From NCBI GenBank assembly GCA_964617335.1, contig CAZTXG010000004.1, positions 1-64,000 on the forward strand: a stretch of DNA of 64,000 bases, written 5' to 3'. This document shows, piece after piece, positions 25,976 through 33,901 of this stretch. Both the position numbers and the translations under genes were made by a program. The notes under the pieces were generated by a model. That model was not told the DNA's origin. It saw nothing but the letters and a program-made list of their open reading frames with translations, and did no database searches. This stretch comes from UBA2658 sp964617335 (GTDB taxonomy: Bacteria > Bacillota > Clostridia > Oscillospirales > Oscillospiraceae). Each line of letters starts with the position of its first letter. Position 1 is the first letter of the stretch.

Positions 25976-26191
25976 TTATTTCTTCCATAAGGTTCTAAGG
26001 AAAAAGCTAAGCAAGCAGCTGTTTAGAAGATAGCTTTAATTGTTTTGCAGTTTTTTCTTTTTTGAAAACCTCAGTTATAGGCCGCTGCGGAACCTTTTTC
26101 CTGCTAATTCGTCTCAGATGTAAGTCTAAAACCCCTTTTGCGACAAAGAGTCGGGTTTTAAAAATATGCTTAAACATAGGGAGGTTAGAAA

Positions 26192-27160
26192 ATGAAAGCA
26201 TCAAAATCACTTACAATTCTTGCGCTTGTTCTGGTTCTTGTTCTGGCTTTTTCCGCCTGTGGAAGCAAAGGCGCTTCAGACAACAGCGCCCCCATGGAAG
26301 CACCCCAAACAGAAGGATACTATTCCGATTACTACGAGTATGATGACGGCGATTACAGTTTTTCCTCCGCTGCCCCCGGCGAAGGGGAGGAGGGCCTGCC
26401 GCAGCTGTCTCCCAGCGAAAAAATCATTTATTCCGGCTATGCTGAAATAGAGACCTTGGATTTTGATAAAACTCTTGAAAACCTTGAGAAAATGATTTTA
26501 GGAAGCGGCGGCTTTATACAAAGCTCCAACATAAGGGGCAATGATTTTAACACCAGCTATTATGGGGGGAAAAGCTACCGCACAGCAAACTATTCCATAC
26601 GCATTCCTGTAGATAAGTTTACAGCCTTTACCGAAGGCCTTGCTGAGCTTGGCAACATTCCATACAGCAGCTCCAGCGCCGAAAACATCACCATGCAATA
26701 CCGTGATACTGCTGCAAAGCTTGAGGCAAGGCAAACCGAGCAGACAAGGCTTTTGGAGCTTTTGGCCCAAGCAAATTCCGTTGAAGAAATTCTTCTTATA
26801 GAATCCCGCCTTTCCGAGGTGCGCTATGACATTGAAAGCCTCACAAGCCAGCTAAAGGGTTGGGATGACCTTGTTTCCTACTCCACCCTTGAACTTTCCA
26901 TCTCCGAAGTTGTCTTATACACCGAGAGCAGCACCGCCACCTTAAGCTATGGAACCCAGCTTAAAGAGGGCTTTGTCCGCAGCCTTAAGGCTGTCGGCCG
27001 CTTCTTCCAGAACTTCTTTAAGCTTTTTGTCATCTCCCTGCCGGTCTTATTTGTTTTTGCTGTTATTGCTGTTGTGGTTATCCTTATCGTGAGGGCTGTA
27101 CGAAAAAAGAAGACTCTTAAGATAAAGGCTCCGCCGAGGGACGAAAATCAGGACTCCTAG
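26192..27160 (+). CDS. DUF4349-family lipoprotein
   Basis: The 322-residue protein has a lipoprotein signal with lipobox FSAC (Cys23), an acidic Tyr-rich linker, then the DUF4349 domain with a predicted coiled coil (around residues 165-225: QYRDTAAKLEARQTEQTRL and following). One C-terminal membrane helix (about 275-305) and a basic tail follow. DUF4349 proteins occur widely in Firmicutes; their function is not known. The start follows GGGAGG. It is a single-gene unit closed by the terminator at 27217. Confidence 0.88.
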   Translation: MKASKSLTILALVLVLVLAFSACGSKGASDNSAPMEAPQTEGYYSDYYEYDDGDYSFSSAAPGEGEEGLPQLSPSEKIIYSGYAEIETLDFDKTLENLEKMILGSGGFIQSSNIRGNDFNTSYYGGKSYRTANYSIRIPVDKFTAFTEGLAELGNIPYSSSSAENITMQYRDTAAKLEARQTEQTRLLELLAQANSVEEILLIESRLSEVRYDIESLTSQLKGWDDLVSYSTLELSISEVVLYTESSTATLSYGTQLKEGFVRSLKAVGRFFQNFFKLFVISLPVLFVFAVIAVVVILIVRAVRKKKTLKIKAPPRDENQDS

Positions 27161-27216
27161 GGTTTTGTCTGACAGAAGGGCACACGCTTTCTTTGAAAAT
27201 TTTTCATAACATCAAA

Positions 27217-27250
27217 AAACGGTTCAGGGAAAAAACTCCCTGAACCGTTT
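27217..27250. terminator. Bidirectional terminator between convergent genes
   Basis: AAACGGTTCAGGGA pairs with TCCCTGAACCGTTT around a six-base loop. It serves the DUF4349 gene (plus) and the PurN-like gene (minus). Confidence 0.88.
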
Positions 27251-27312
27251 AGTTTTCTATGCTTTGTCACCTTGTATAAATAAACGCCTGAAGCTTTTCT
27301 TGATACGGCAAA

Positions 27313-27999
27313 TCAGTTTTTGCCGGAAGGCTTTTCCTCTGCCTTTTTCCCTTCGCTTTCTTCTTCCTCTGCCTTTTCCAAAAGGTTTATAACCTTTCCG
27401 TCTAAAAGCTTTAAAAATCCGCGGCAAAAAAGACTTACAGCCTTAGGTAAAAGCTCGTTTTCCCCTTCTTCAAGAAGCCTTGTCCGGAGACTTTGAGGGC
27501 TGTCGCCCTCATGGACTTCAACAAGCTTTTGGGAAATAATCGGGTTTTCCATAGACTCACGGGTTACAAAAAACGCCCTTGCCTCCAGCTTTTTAAGCCC
27601 TGCTTCAAGGGCGGCGGCACAAAGGCCCTCGTCTTTCGTCTCCCTGGTCGAAAGCTGATTTATAAGACCGACTCCGGTGCTTATTATCTTGCCCTCAAAA
27701 TATTTAAAGGCAGAATCGGGAATGGGAAAGTCAAAGCCCGCAAGAACAACAAGCTCTATGTCAAGGTCCCTCAGCTTATCTGTAACAGCAGCTGCGAAAA
27801 CACTATCCGAGGGAAACACGTCCCTGTCAATTATGTAGCGCCGAAGCCCTGCTATTTCTGCCCTTTTAAGGGCATAGGCCGAAGGATTTGAGCAAATAAC
27901 GTTAAGCTCACAATCGGATATTTCCCCAAACATCCGAGCATCTATGATTGATTGAAGGTTTTTCCCCCCGCCCGATACCAAAACAGCGGTTTTGACCAT
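27313..27999 (-). CDS. PurN-like formyltransferase-fold protein lacking the catalytic residues
   Basis: The 228 residues align along their length with phosphoribosylglycinamide formyltransferase: AVLVSGGGKNLQSIID, VICSNPSAYALKRAEIAG, VVLAGF, and ENPIISQ followed by EGDSPQSLRTR. The active-site loop, normally NIHPSLLP, reads STGVGLIN, so the catalytic Asn and His are Ser107 and Gly109. The catalytic Asp position is Met150. A normal GAR transformylase reaction is therefore unlikely. The C-terminal tail is Glu/Lys-rich and extra to the family. It follows the GT-CsaB gene by 46 bases with GAGGTG at its start, so it may work with it. Its function is unknown. Confidence 0.8.
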   Translation of the reverse strand: MVKTAVLVSGGGKNLQSIIDARMFGEISDCELNVICSNPSAYALKRAEIAGLRRYIIDRDVFPSDSVFAAAVTDKLRDLDIELVVLAGFDFPIPDSAFKYFEGKIISTGVGLINQLSTRETKDEGLCAAALEAGLKKLEARAFFVTRESMENPIISQKLVEVHEGDSPQSLRTRLLEEGENELLPKAVSLFCRGFLKLLDGKVINLLEKAEEEESEGKKAEEKPSGKN

Positions 28000-28045
28000 T
28001 TTTGCACCTCATTAAATTCAGAAGCTTTTAAGCTCTTAGTAATGT

Positions 28046-30265
28046 CTATTTTTCAAGAAGTTCCTTTGCCATCTGGCTGTTTACAGCCTCGGCCTTTATA
28101 AGCTTTTCAACAATTTCCCGGCTTTTCTCCCCATCTATGGACAAAACGGCGGTTTCAATCATTCTTTCAAGCTTATCGGCCTCAAGGTCTGAAAACTCTA
28201 TGCAAAGCTCATGACCGACACTGTCTAAAAAGGCAGTCACCTTAGGGTCATAGGAAATGCCAACTAAAGGAACCCCTTGAGAGGCCGCGAATATAAGCCC
28301 GTGCAGGCGCATGGAAACCATGGCTCTCATGCGGGATAAAACCCCTATAGTTAGTGAGGCTTCCATAGGCTCTGTTATAAGGGCCGCCTTGGTTTTCATA
28401 AGCCCCATAACAGTTTGTGTAACCTCTTTATCCTCCTGAGGGTTTATAAGAATGAAAACAGGCTTTAAATTAAGCTGTTCAAAGACAAAGTCTGCAGCTT
28501 TGGCAAAGCTTTCCGCCTTTCTGGCAAAGCCCTCCCAGTTTCGTATTGAAAAGCAGACAAGGCCCTTTTCATTTTCCAAACTGTATTTTTTAAGCTCTGC
28601 GTCCACTCTGTCATCAGGCGCTGCTTCAAGGGTAAGGGCAGGGTCGGAGGAAACCATTATCTTCGGCTTTAAAACCCCAAGACGGCCAAGCTCTGCCATA
28701 CTGTAGCCCTCACGAAGGGTTATAACATCCACATATCTGTTTAAAATCCTGCGCACCCTCGGCACATCCCTCTCATCTTTTAAAGGGCCTATGCCGCAGC
28801 CGTACATCATAACCTGATTGCCAAGTTTTTTTGCCGCCTTTATAGTATAAAGATAGTACCAAAGGCTTCGCCTGCTTGTGACATTTTGGATAAGGCTGCC
28901 GCCGCCGCTTAAATACAGCTTGGTTTTTTTCATTGCCCTGCGAAAGGCGGGGACATTAAACATATGCACAGAGTCAACATGATACTTCTTGCGTGTTTCA
29001 AGAGGCCTTCTTGAAAGGGCCGTTATGGGGATAAAGGGGTCTATGCCACGCATTTCCCCTACTATGGCCTCTAAAATGGCATCATCTCCGGCATTTCCCA
29101 TGCCGTAGGCGCCGCAGATAATTACGCCCTTTCTTTTGCCCTGTTTTTCAAGAGCCTCCCTGTGCATTATTTCCTCATATATATTAAGCTGGGTTTTTGT
29201 GGTTGCCTCCACAGAAAACTCAGCCCTTGCTTTTTCATAGGCGGCTTTTCCGATTTTTTCCCGCAAATCCTTGTCCTGTGCAAGCTGTTTTAGCCTTAGG
29301 GCAAGGGTTTCATAATCTCCGGGGGCAAAAAGAAAGCCTGTTTCCCCCTCGTTTATAAGCATGGGAACTCCTCCTACACGGCTGCTTACAGTGGGCAGAT
29401 ATGCTCTTGCCCCCTCGGTTATGGCGTATGGGAAGGTTTCCGACAGGGAGCTGAGCGCATTTATATCCAAGGCTCCGAAAAAGCGGTCTATATCGTCAAT
29501 CCAGCCGGCAAAACATACTTTCTCCGACACTGAAAGCTCAGAGGCTATGGCCATAAGCCTTTCCTTTTCCCCGCCCTCTCCGGCTATGACAAGGCGAAGC
29601 TCGCGGCAGCTTTCTGCCGCTTTTGCAAAGCCTTTTATAAGAGTCCCTACGTCTTTAACGGGGTCAAGCCTTGCGGCAATACCCACAACAACGCTGTCTT
29701 TATCACAGGAAAGGCCAAGTCCGCGCAAATATGAAAGCCTGTCGGGATTTTTCACCTGAACCGAAAAGTCAACGCCGTTATATATGGTAAAAATCTTATT
29801 TGGGGAAAAGTCTCTTTCAATTAAAAGCTCTTTCATAGCCTGAGAAACTCCCACAAGATAATCAGCCCTTTTAAGGGCGTAGGAGTTAAGTCCCCCGTAA
29901 ACAAGGGCTGCTGCCGGCCTTCCCAGATAGTCAAGCTTTGGGTCACTGTGAACCGTTGTTACAACGGGTATGCCGCAAAAGGGGCGAAGCAGGCTTGCCA
30001 TAAAGTTTCCCCTTGCACCGTGGGAGTGGATAAGCTCAAAGCCCTCATTTTTAATCATGGTCTTAAGCTTTTTTGCCGCCTTTATGGGGTTTTCCTCCAT
30101 AACCACAGTGTTAATCCCCAGAGCCTCAGCCTCGTCAGAAAACTCACCTTTCATAAAGCAGACTAAGGTCGCGTCTATATTTTTGCTTATTCCCGACAGC
30201 AAATAGTGGATGTGGGTTTTTGCCCCGCCTGTATCGCCGCCGCTGATAAGATGGATAACCTTCAC
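28046..30265 (-). CDS. csaB: Fusion of GT4 glycosyltransferase and CsaB-type polysaccharide pyruvyl transferase
   Basis: The 739-residue protein has two parts. Residues 1 to about 365 are a GT-B glycosyltransferase of family 4 (ISGGDTGGAKTHIHYLL at the start, SHGARGN, and SSLSETFPYAITEGARA). From about 375 on it is CsaB-like (IICGAYGMGNAGDDAILEAI, then YLSGGGSLIQN and MRLHGLIFA). CsaB adds ketal pyruvate to secondary wall polysaccharide, the anchor for S-layer (SLH) proteins. The GTG at 30265 is chosen for the TTTGGAGG seven bases upstream. The fused form suggests one enzyme adds and pyruvylates a sugar. Confidence 0.88.
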   Translation of the reverse strand: MKVIHLISGGDTGGAKTHIHYLLSGISKNIDATLVCFMKGEFSDEAEALGINTVVMEENPIKAAKKLKTMIKNEGFELIHSHGARGNFMASLLRPFCGIPVVTTVHSDPKLDYLGRPAAALVYGGLNSYALKRADYLVGVSQAMKELLIERDFSPNKIFTIYNGVDFSVQVKNPDRLSYLRGLGLSCDKDSVVVGIAARLDPVKDVGTLIKGFAKAAESCRELRLVIAGEGGEKERLMAIASELSVSEKVCFAGWIDDIDRFFGALDINALSSLSETFPYAITEGARAYLPTVSSRVGGVPMLINEGETGFLFAPGDYETLALRLKQLAQDKDLREKIGKAAYEKARAEFSVEATTKTQLNIYEEIMHREALEKQGKRKGVIICGAYGMGNAGDDAILEAIVGEMRGIDPFIPITALSRRPLETRKKYHVDSVHMFNVPAFRRAMKKTKLYLSGGGSLIQNVTSRRSLWYYLYTIKAAKKLGNQVMMYGCGIGPLKDERDVPRVRRILNRYVDVITLREGYSMAELGRLGVLKPKIMVSSDPALTLEAAPDDRVDAELKKYSLENEKGLVCFSIRNWEGFARKAESFAKAADFVFEQLNLKPVFILINPQEDKEVTQTVMGLMKTKAALITEPMEASLTIGVLSRMRAMVSMRLHGLIFAASQGVPLVGISYDPKVTAFLDSVGHELCIEFSDLEADKLERMIETAVLSIDGEKSREIVEKLIKAEAVNSQMAKELLEK

Positions 30266-30365
30266 AGACAAACCTCCAAAACTCCGGCAAAACACCGGAA
30301 ATGCCCTTGTTAAAAGCCCTGTATTATTATATAATGATTTGATAAGCCATTTTTAAATATACAGT

Positions 30366-30377
30366 TTACCATGGTAA
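30366..30377. promoter_or_regulatory. Palindrome in the divergent csaB / phosphatase promoter region
   Basis: TTACCATGGTAA is a perfect 12-base palindrome, inside AT-rich flanks that also show partial dyad symmetry. It lies between two divergent genes and could be an operator. No regulator is known. Confidence 0.3.
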
Positions 30378-30420
30378 TTATATATCATCCGCAAAGCGCG
30401 GTCAACAATCGGAGGTTAAT

Positions 30421-31563
30421 ATGACAAAAATATACTTAATCCGGCATGCCGAAGCCGAGGGCAACCTTTACAGGCGCATTCAGGGCCATTATGACGGGGA
30501 CATAACGGAAACCGGAAAAAGGCAGATAGATGCCCTTGCCCAGCGTTTTAAAAACATCCAAATTGACGCGCTTTATTCAAGCGACCTTCAGCGGACCCAG
30601 AAAACCGCCGGAGCAATTTTAAAATACCAGCCGGAGCTTAGCCTTAACATTGACCCCCGTCTGAAGGAAATCGGTCTTGGCATCTGGGAGGACCAGCCCT
30701 GGGGCAACGCAAGCTTTGACTACCCTGAGCAGATGCTGCTTTTCGGAACGAACCCCGATAAATGGCAGATAGAAGGCGGCGAGAGTTTTTCGGCCTTAAA
30801 AAGCAGGATTACGGAAGTAATAAGCGAGCTTGCGGAAAAACATAAGGGGCAAACCATCGCCTGTGTTAGCCACGGCATGGCCATAAGAGCCCTTATAAGC
30901 ACGATTTTGGGCATTTCTTCGGAAGATATTTCCCAAATTTCCCATGGAGACAACACCTGTGTTGCCCTGCTGAACATTAAAGACGGCAAAACCTCCATAG
31001 AATACTATAACGACACCGCCCACCTTGACGAAAACCTCAGTACCTTTGCAAAGCAGGGCTGGCACAAAAACTCTGTTAAGCCTGATTTAACAAGCCTTCG
31101 CTTTTATCCCATGGACCTTTCCGCCGATGCCCAGCTTTATAAAAACTGCTATAAAGAAGGCTGGCAGGCGGCCCACGGCACCCTTCGGGGCTACAGCGAG
31201 GCTCCCTATATTAAGGCTGCCGCTAAAGTTTCGGCAAAAGACCCGCAAACTCTTATGAAAGCCCTCTACGGCGACGAGTTTGCAGGTATTTTAGAGCTTG
31301 ACCCGGAGAGAATGGCAGAGGAGGGGACCGGCTGGATAAGCTTTGTATATATCCCTCCGGAATATAGGGGCAGGGGTCTTGGCTGCCAGCTTATAGGTCA
31401 GGCGGTTTCATATTACCGTAAAAAAGGGCGCAGCAGCCTTTGCCTCCACGTCTCCGAAACAAACAGCCGCGGCTTGGCTCTTTATGAGGGTCTGGGCTTT
31501 CATTGTATCGGCTCTGAGGAAGGCAATGTCTCTGTTTTGCAGCTTCTTCAAAAATCAATCTAA
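30421..31563 (+). CDS. Histidine phosphatase fused to a GNAT acetyltransferase
   Basis: Residues 1 to about 205 form a phosphoglycerate-mutase-like histidine phosphatase, with the phosphohistidine in LIRHAEAEGN and the second His in CVSHGMAIRAL. Residues from about 220 form a GNAT domain, with the acetyl-CoA loop in PPEYRGRGLGCQLIG and the LHVSETNSRGLALYEGLGF ending typical of the fold. The substrates are unknown. The start follows GGAGG. The gap to ygiQ is short, so the two are probably one transcript. Confidence 0.88.
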   Translation: MTKIYLIRHAEAEGNLYRRIQGHYDGDITETGKRQIDALAQRFKNIQIDALYSSDLQRTQKTAGAILKYQPELSLNIDPRLKEIGLGIWEDQPWGNASFDYPEQMLLFGTNPDKWQIEGGESFSALKSRITEVISELAEKHKGQTIACVSHGMAIRALISTILGISSEDISQISHGDNTCVALLNIKDGKTSIEYYNDTAHLDENLSTFAKQGWHKNSVKPDLTSLRFYPMDLSADAQLYKNCYKEGWQAAHGTLRGYSEAPYIKAAAKVSAKDPQTLMKALYGDEFAGILELDPERMAEEGTGWISFVYIPPEYRGRGLGCQLIGQAVSYYRKKGRSSLCLHVSETNSRGLALYEGLGFHCIGSEEGNVSVLQLLQKSI

Positions 31564-31596
31564 GCTTTATTTTTTAAAAGCTCATACGAGGTGCTT

Positions 31597-33597
31597 ATGC
31601 AAAGCCATGCTCTTACAGATTTTTTACCTGTTTCAAAGGAAGATATGCTCTCCCGTGACTGGTATTACTACGACTATCTTGTGGTAAGCGGCGACGCCTA
31701 TGTGGACCATCCAAGCTTTGGCCCTGTGGTAATTGCCAGAGTGCTGGAGGCTCTTGGCGCAAGGGTTGCCTTTCTTTCCCAGCCAAGGTGGAACGACTGC
31801 GCCGATTTCTTGGCCATGGGCCGCCCCAGATACGGGGTTTTCATAGGGGGAGGCAACCTTGACAGTATGGTTGCCCACTACACCGCCGCAAAAAAGCCCC
31901 GAGGGGAGGACTTTTACTCTCCCGGGAAAAAGGCGGGGCTTCGACCGGACAGGGCCACAATAGTATACACAAACCGTGCAAGAGAGGCCTTCGGTTCGGA
32001 TATGCCCATAATAATCGGCGGACTGGAGGCCAGTCTGCGGCGCTTTTCCCACTATGACTACTGGGACGATAAGCTGCGGCGGGGGATTTTATTCGACTCT
32101 AAGGCAGACCTTCTTGTCTACGGCATGGGCGAGGAGGCCACAAGAGAAATCGCGAAAAGACTTAGGCGGAAAGCCTTGCCCTCTGATATGCGTGATATTA
32201 AAGGCACGGCCTTTATTGCCCCCAATGAGAGCTTTTGTGTATTTGAAAAAATCATCCTGCCCTCCTATGAGGAAACGGCAAAAGACCCGGTTGCCGAGGC
32301 AAATGCCACCCGCATAGAATATGAGGAGCACGATTTTGTCAGGGGACGTGCCCTTTGCCAAAGCTGTCAGGGCAGAACCCTTATAGTAAATCCTCCAGCC
32401 GCACCTCTTTCCCAAAAGGAGCTTGACGAGGTTTTTGACCTGCCTTTCACACGGGAAACCCACCCAATGTACGACAGCTTTGGTGGAGTGCCTGCCATTG
32501 AGGAGGTGCGCTTTTCCGTCATCCACAACAGGGGCTGCTTCGGCGGCTGCAACTTTTGCGCTTTGGCCTTTCATCAGGGCAGGGCGGTTACAAGCCGCAG
32601 TCACGAATCTGTCATCCGAGAGGTGGAAAAAATGACAAGCCACCCTTTATGGAAAGGCTATGTCTCCGACGTGGGCGGACCCACGGCAAACTTTCGCCTC
32701 CCCTCCTGTAAAAAGCAGGCAGAGCATGGAATGTGCGCAAAGAAAAACTGCCTTTCCCCCACACCTTGCTCCCAGCTTGAGGCAGACCATTCGGATTATC
32801 TTGCTCTTTTGCGCAAGCTCCGGCAAATTCCCGGTGTGAAAAAGGTTTTTATCCGCAGCGGTATCCGCTTTGACTATATGATGGAGGATAAGGACGGGGC
32901 CTTTTTCTCTGAGCTTGTGGAAAATCATATTTCCGGTCAGTTGAAGGTTGCGCCGGAGCATTGCATAGACAGTGTTTTAGACTATATGGGAAAGCCCCAC
33001 ATAGAAGTTTATGAGGCTTTTTCCGAAAAATACGCAAGGCTCAACCAGCGCCACGGCAAGGAGCAATATGTTGTTCCCTATCTTATGAGCAGCCACCCGG
33101 GCAGCAGCCTTTCCGATGCCGTTGCCCTTGCGGAATACCTTAATGCCAAAGGCCGTCAGCCTCAGCAGGTTCAGGACTTTTACCCCACACCGGGGACAAT
33201 ATCCACCTGTATGTACCACACGGGGATAGACCCCCGCAGCATGAAAAGCGTGTATGTTGCCAAAAGCCCTCATGAGAAGGCCCTGCAACGGGCGCTTTTA
33301 CAGTGGAAAAGACCGGAAAAGCGCAGACTTGTCATAGAGGCTTTAAAAAAGGCCGGCAGGGAAGACCTAATCGGCTATGGAAAAGGCTGCCTTGTCCGGC
33401 CGGACAGACCCTCCGGGGCAAAACCTGACAAGTCCCCGCCGAAAAGCAGAGGGCAAAGTCCGTCTCAAGTACGGGTTTCCGGCAGGGCCAAGGGCATGGG
33501 CGGCGGTAAAAACGCCAAAGTGCAAGAGTCTGTAAGGTCATTAACCAAGGAAAAACCCTCCGCTAATGCCAAGGGAAAATACAAAGGAAAAAAATAG
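31597..33597 (+). CDS. YgiQ-family radical SAM protein
   Basis: The protein of 666 residues has the radical SAM cluster motif in NRGCFGGCNFCAL (CxxxCxxC), the YgiQ N-terminal region (DYLVVSGDAYVDHPSFG), and a conserved cysteine-rich segment with CAKKNC. The reaction of YgiQ proteins is not known. The ATG at 31597 has GAGG five bases upstream; GTG at 31591 is an alternative. The C-terminal 60 residues are basic and low in complexity, as often seen in this family, and may contact nucleic acid. Confidence 0.92.
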   Translation: MQSHALTDFLPVSKEDMLSRDWYYYDYLVVSGDAYVDHPSFGPVVIARVLEALGARVAFLSQPRWNDCADFLAMGRPRYGVFIGGGNLDSMVAHYTAAKKPRGEDFYSPGKKAGLRPDRATIVYTNRAREAFGSDMPIIIGGLEASLRRFSHYDYWDDKLRRGILFDSKADLLVYGMGEEATREIAKRLRRKALPSDMRDIKGTAFIAPNESFCVFEKIILPSYEETAKDPVAEANATRIEYEEHDFVRGRALCQSCQGRTLIVNPPAAPLSQKELDEVFDLPFTRETHPMYDSFGGVPAIEEVRFSVIHNRGCFGGCNFCALAFHQGRAVTSRSHESVIREVEKMTSHPLWKGYVSDVGGPTANFRLPSCKKQAEHGMCAKKNCLSPTPCSQLEADHSDYLALLRKLRQIPGVKKVFIRSGIRFDYMMEDKDGAFFSELVENHISGQLKVAPEHCIDSVLDYMGKPHIEVYEAFSEKYARLNQRHGKEQYVVPYLMSSHPGSSLSDAVALAEYLNAKGRQPQQVQDFYPTPGTISTCMYHTGIDPRSMKSVYVAKSPHEKALQRALLQWKRPEKRRLVIEALKKAGREDLIGYGKGCLVRPDRPSGAKPDKSPPKSRGQSPSQVRVSGRAKGMGGGKNAKVQESVRSLTKEKPSANAKGKYKGKK

Positions 33598-33650
33598 CAG
33601 GCCTTTAAGTTTTCGAAAGCCGTGGGTGAAAAATCCTTGTTTTTGAAGAT

Positions 33651-33683
33651 AAAAAAAAGTGGCGGAATGTTTCCATTCCGCCA
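33651..33683 (-). terminator. Terminator of the predicted small RNA
   Basis: GGCGGAATG and CATTCCGCC form a 9-bp stem with a four-base loop. On the minus strand AC and then eight Ts follow. On the plus strand no T-run follows, so it serves the minus strand. Confidence 0.85.
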
Positions 33684-33747
33684 AAACAGGGTTGTGGGAT
33701 AAAGATATGAGCCCGGCACGCACCATGCGCGCCATTGGATAAGCTGT
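33651..33747 (-). ncRNA. Predicted independent small RNA, about 97 nt
   Basis: A sigma-A promoter (33754-33782) points left into a gene-free stretch and, about 97 bases on, a strong terminator with eight Us ends transcription. The 5' part holds a perfect 8-bp hairpin (GGCGCGCA-UGG-UGCGUGCC, 33715-33733). A C-rich linker without clear pairing follows (AUCCCACAACCC), and then the terminator hairpin. A short reading frame that starts in it has no stop before the terminator, which argues against a peptide. I recognise no known RNA family. Confidence 0.6.
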
Positions 33748-33753
33748 AATCAG

Positions 33754-33782
33754 AGGATAGCCCATTTTAAAGCTCTTGTAAA
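33754..33782 (-). promoter_or_regulatory. Sigma-A promoter of the predicted small RNA
   Basis: On the minus strand TTTACA (33777-33782) and TATCCT (33754-33759) are 17 bases apart. Confidence 0.65.
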
Positions 33783-33850
33783 GAGCGAAAAAACACTAGT
33801 TTTGTCGAAGACGTATTTTTTATGAAAAAATGCATATTCACTGGGCTTTT

Positions 33851-33883
33851 CAGGCTGTGTTGACACTACCGTTCAACGCCCTA
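33851..33883. repeat. 33-base member of the TAGGGCG repeat family upstream of the fumarase gene
   Basis: It is the reverse complement of the 24726-24758 element with three differences. It ends GTTCAACGCCCTA, 18 bases before the fumarase start. It carries TTGACA at 33860-33865. Confidence 0.75.
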
Positions 33884-33901
33884 ATAAGGAAAGGGTATTT
33901 A

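Noticed and set aside
33541..33765. A minus-strand reading frame of about 74 codons across the predicted small RNA
   Set aside because: It runs through the strong terminator hairpin and U-tract before reaching a stop codon and into the end of ygiQ, and it has no ribosome site.
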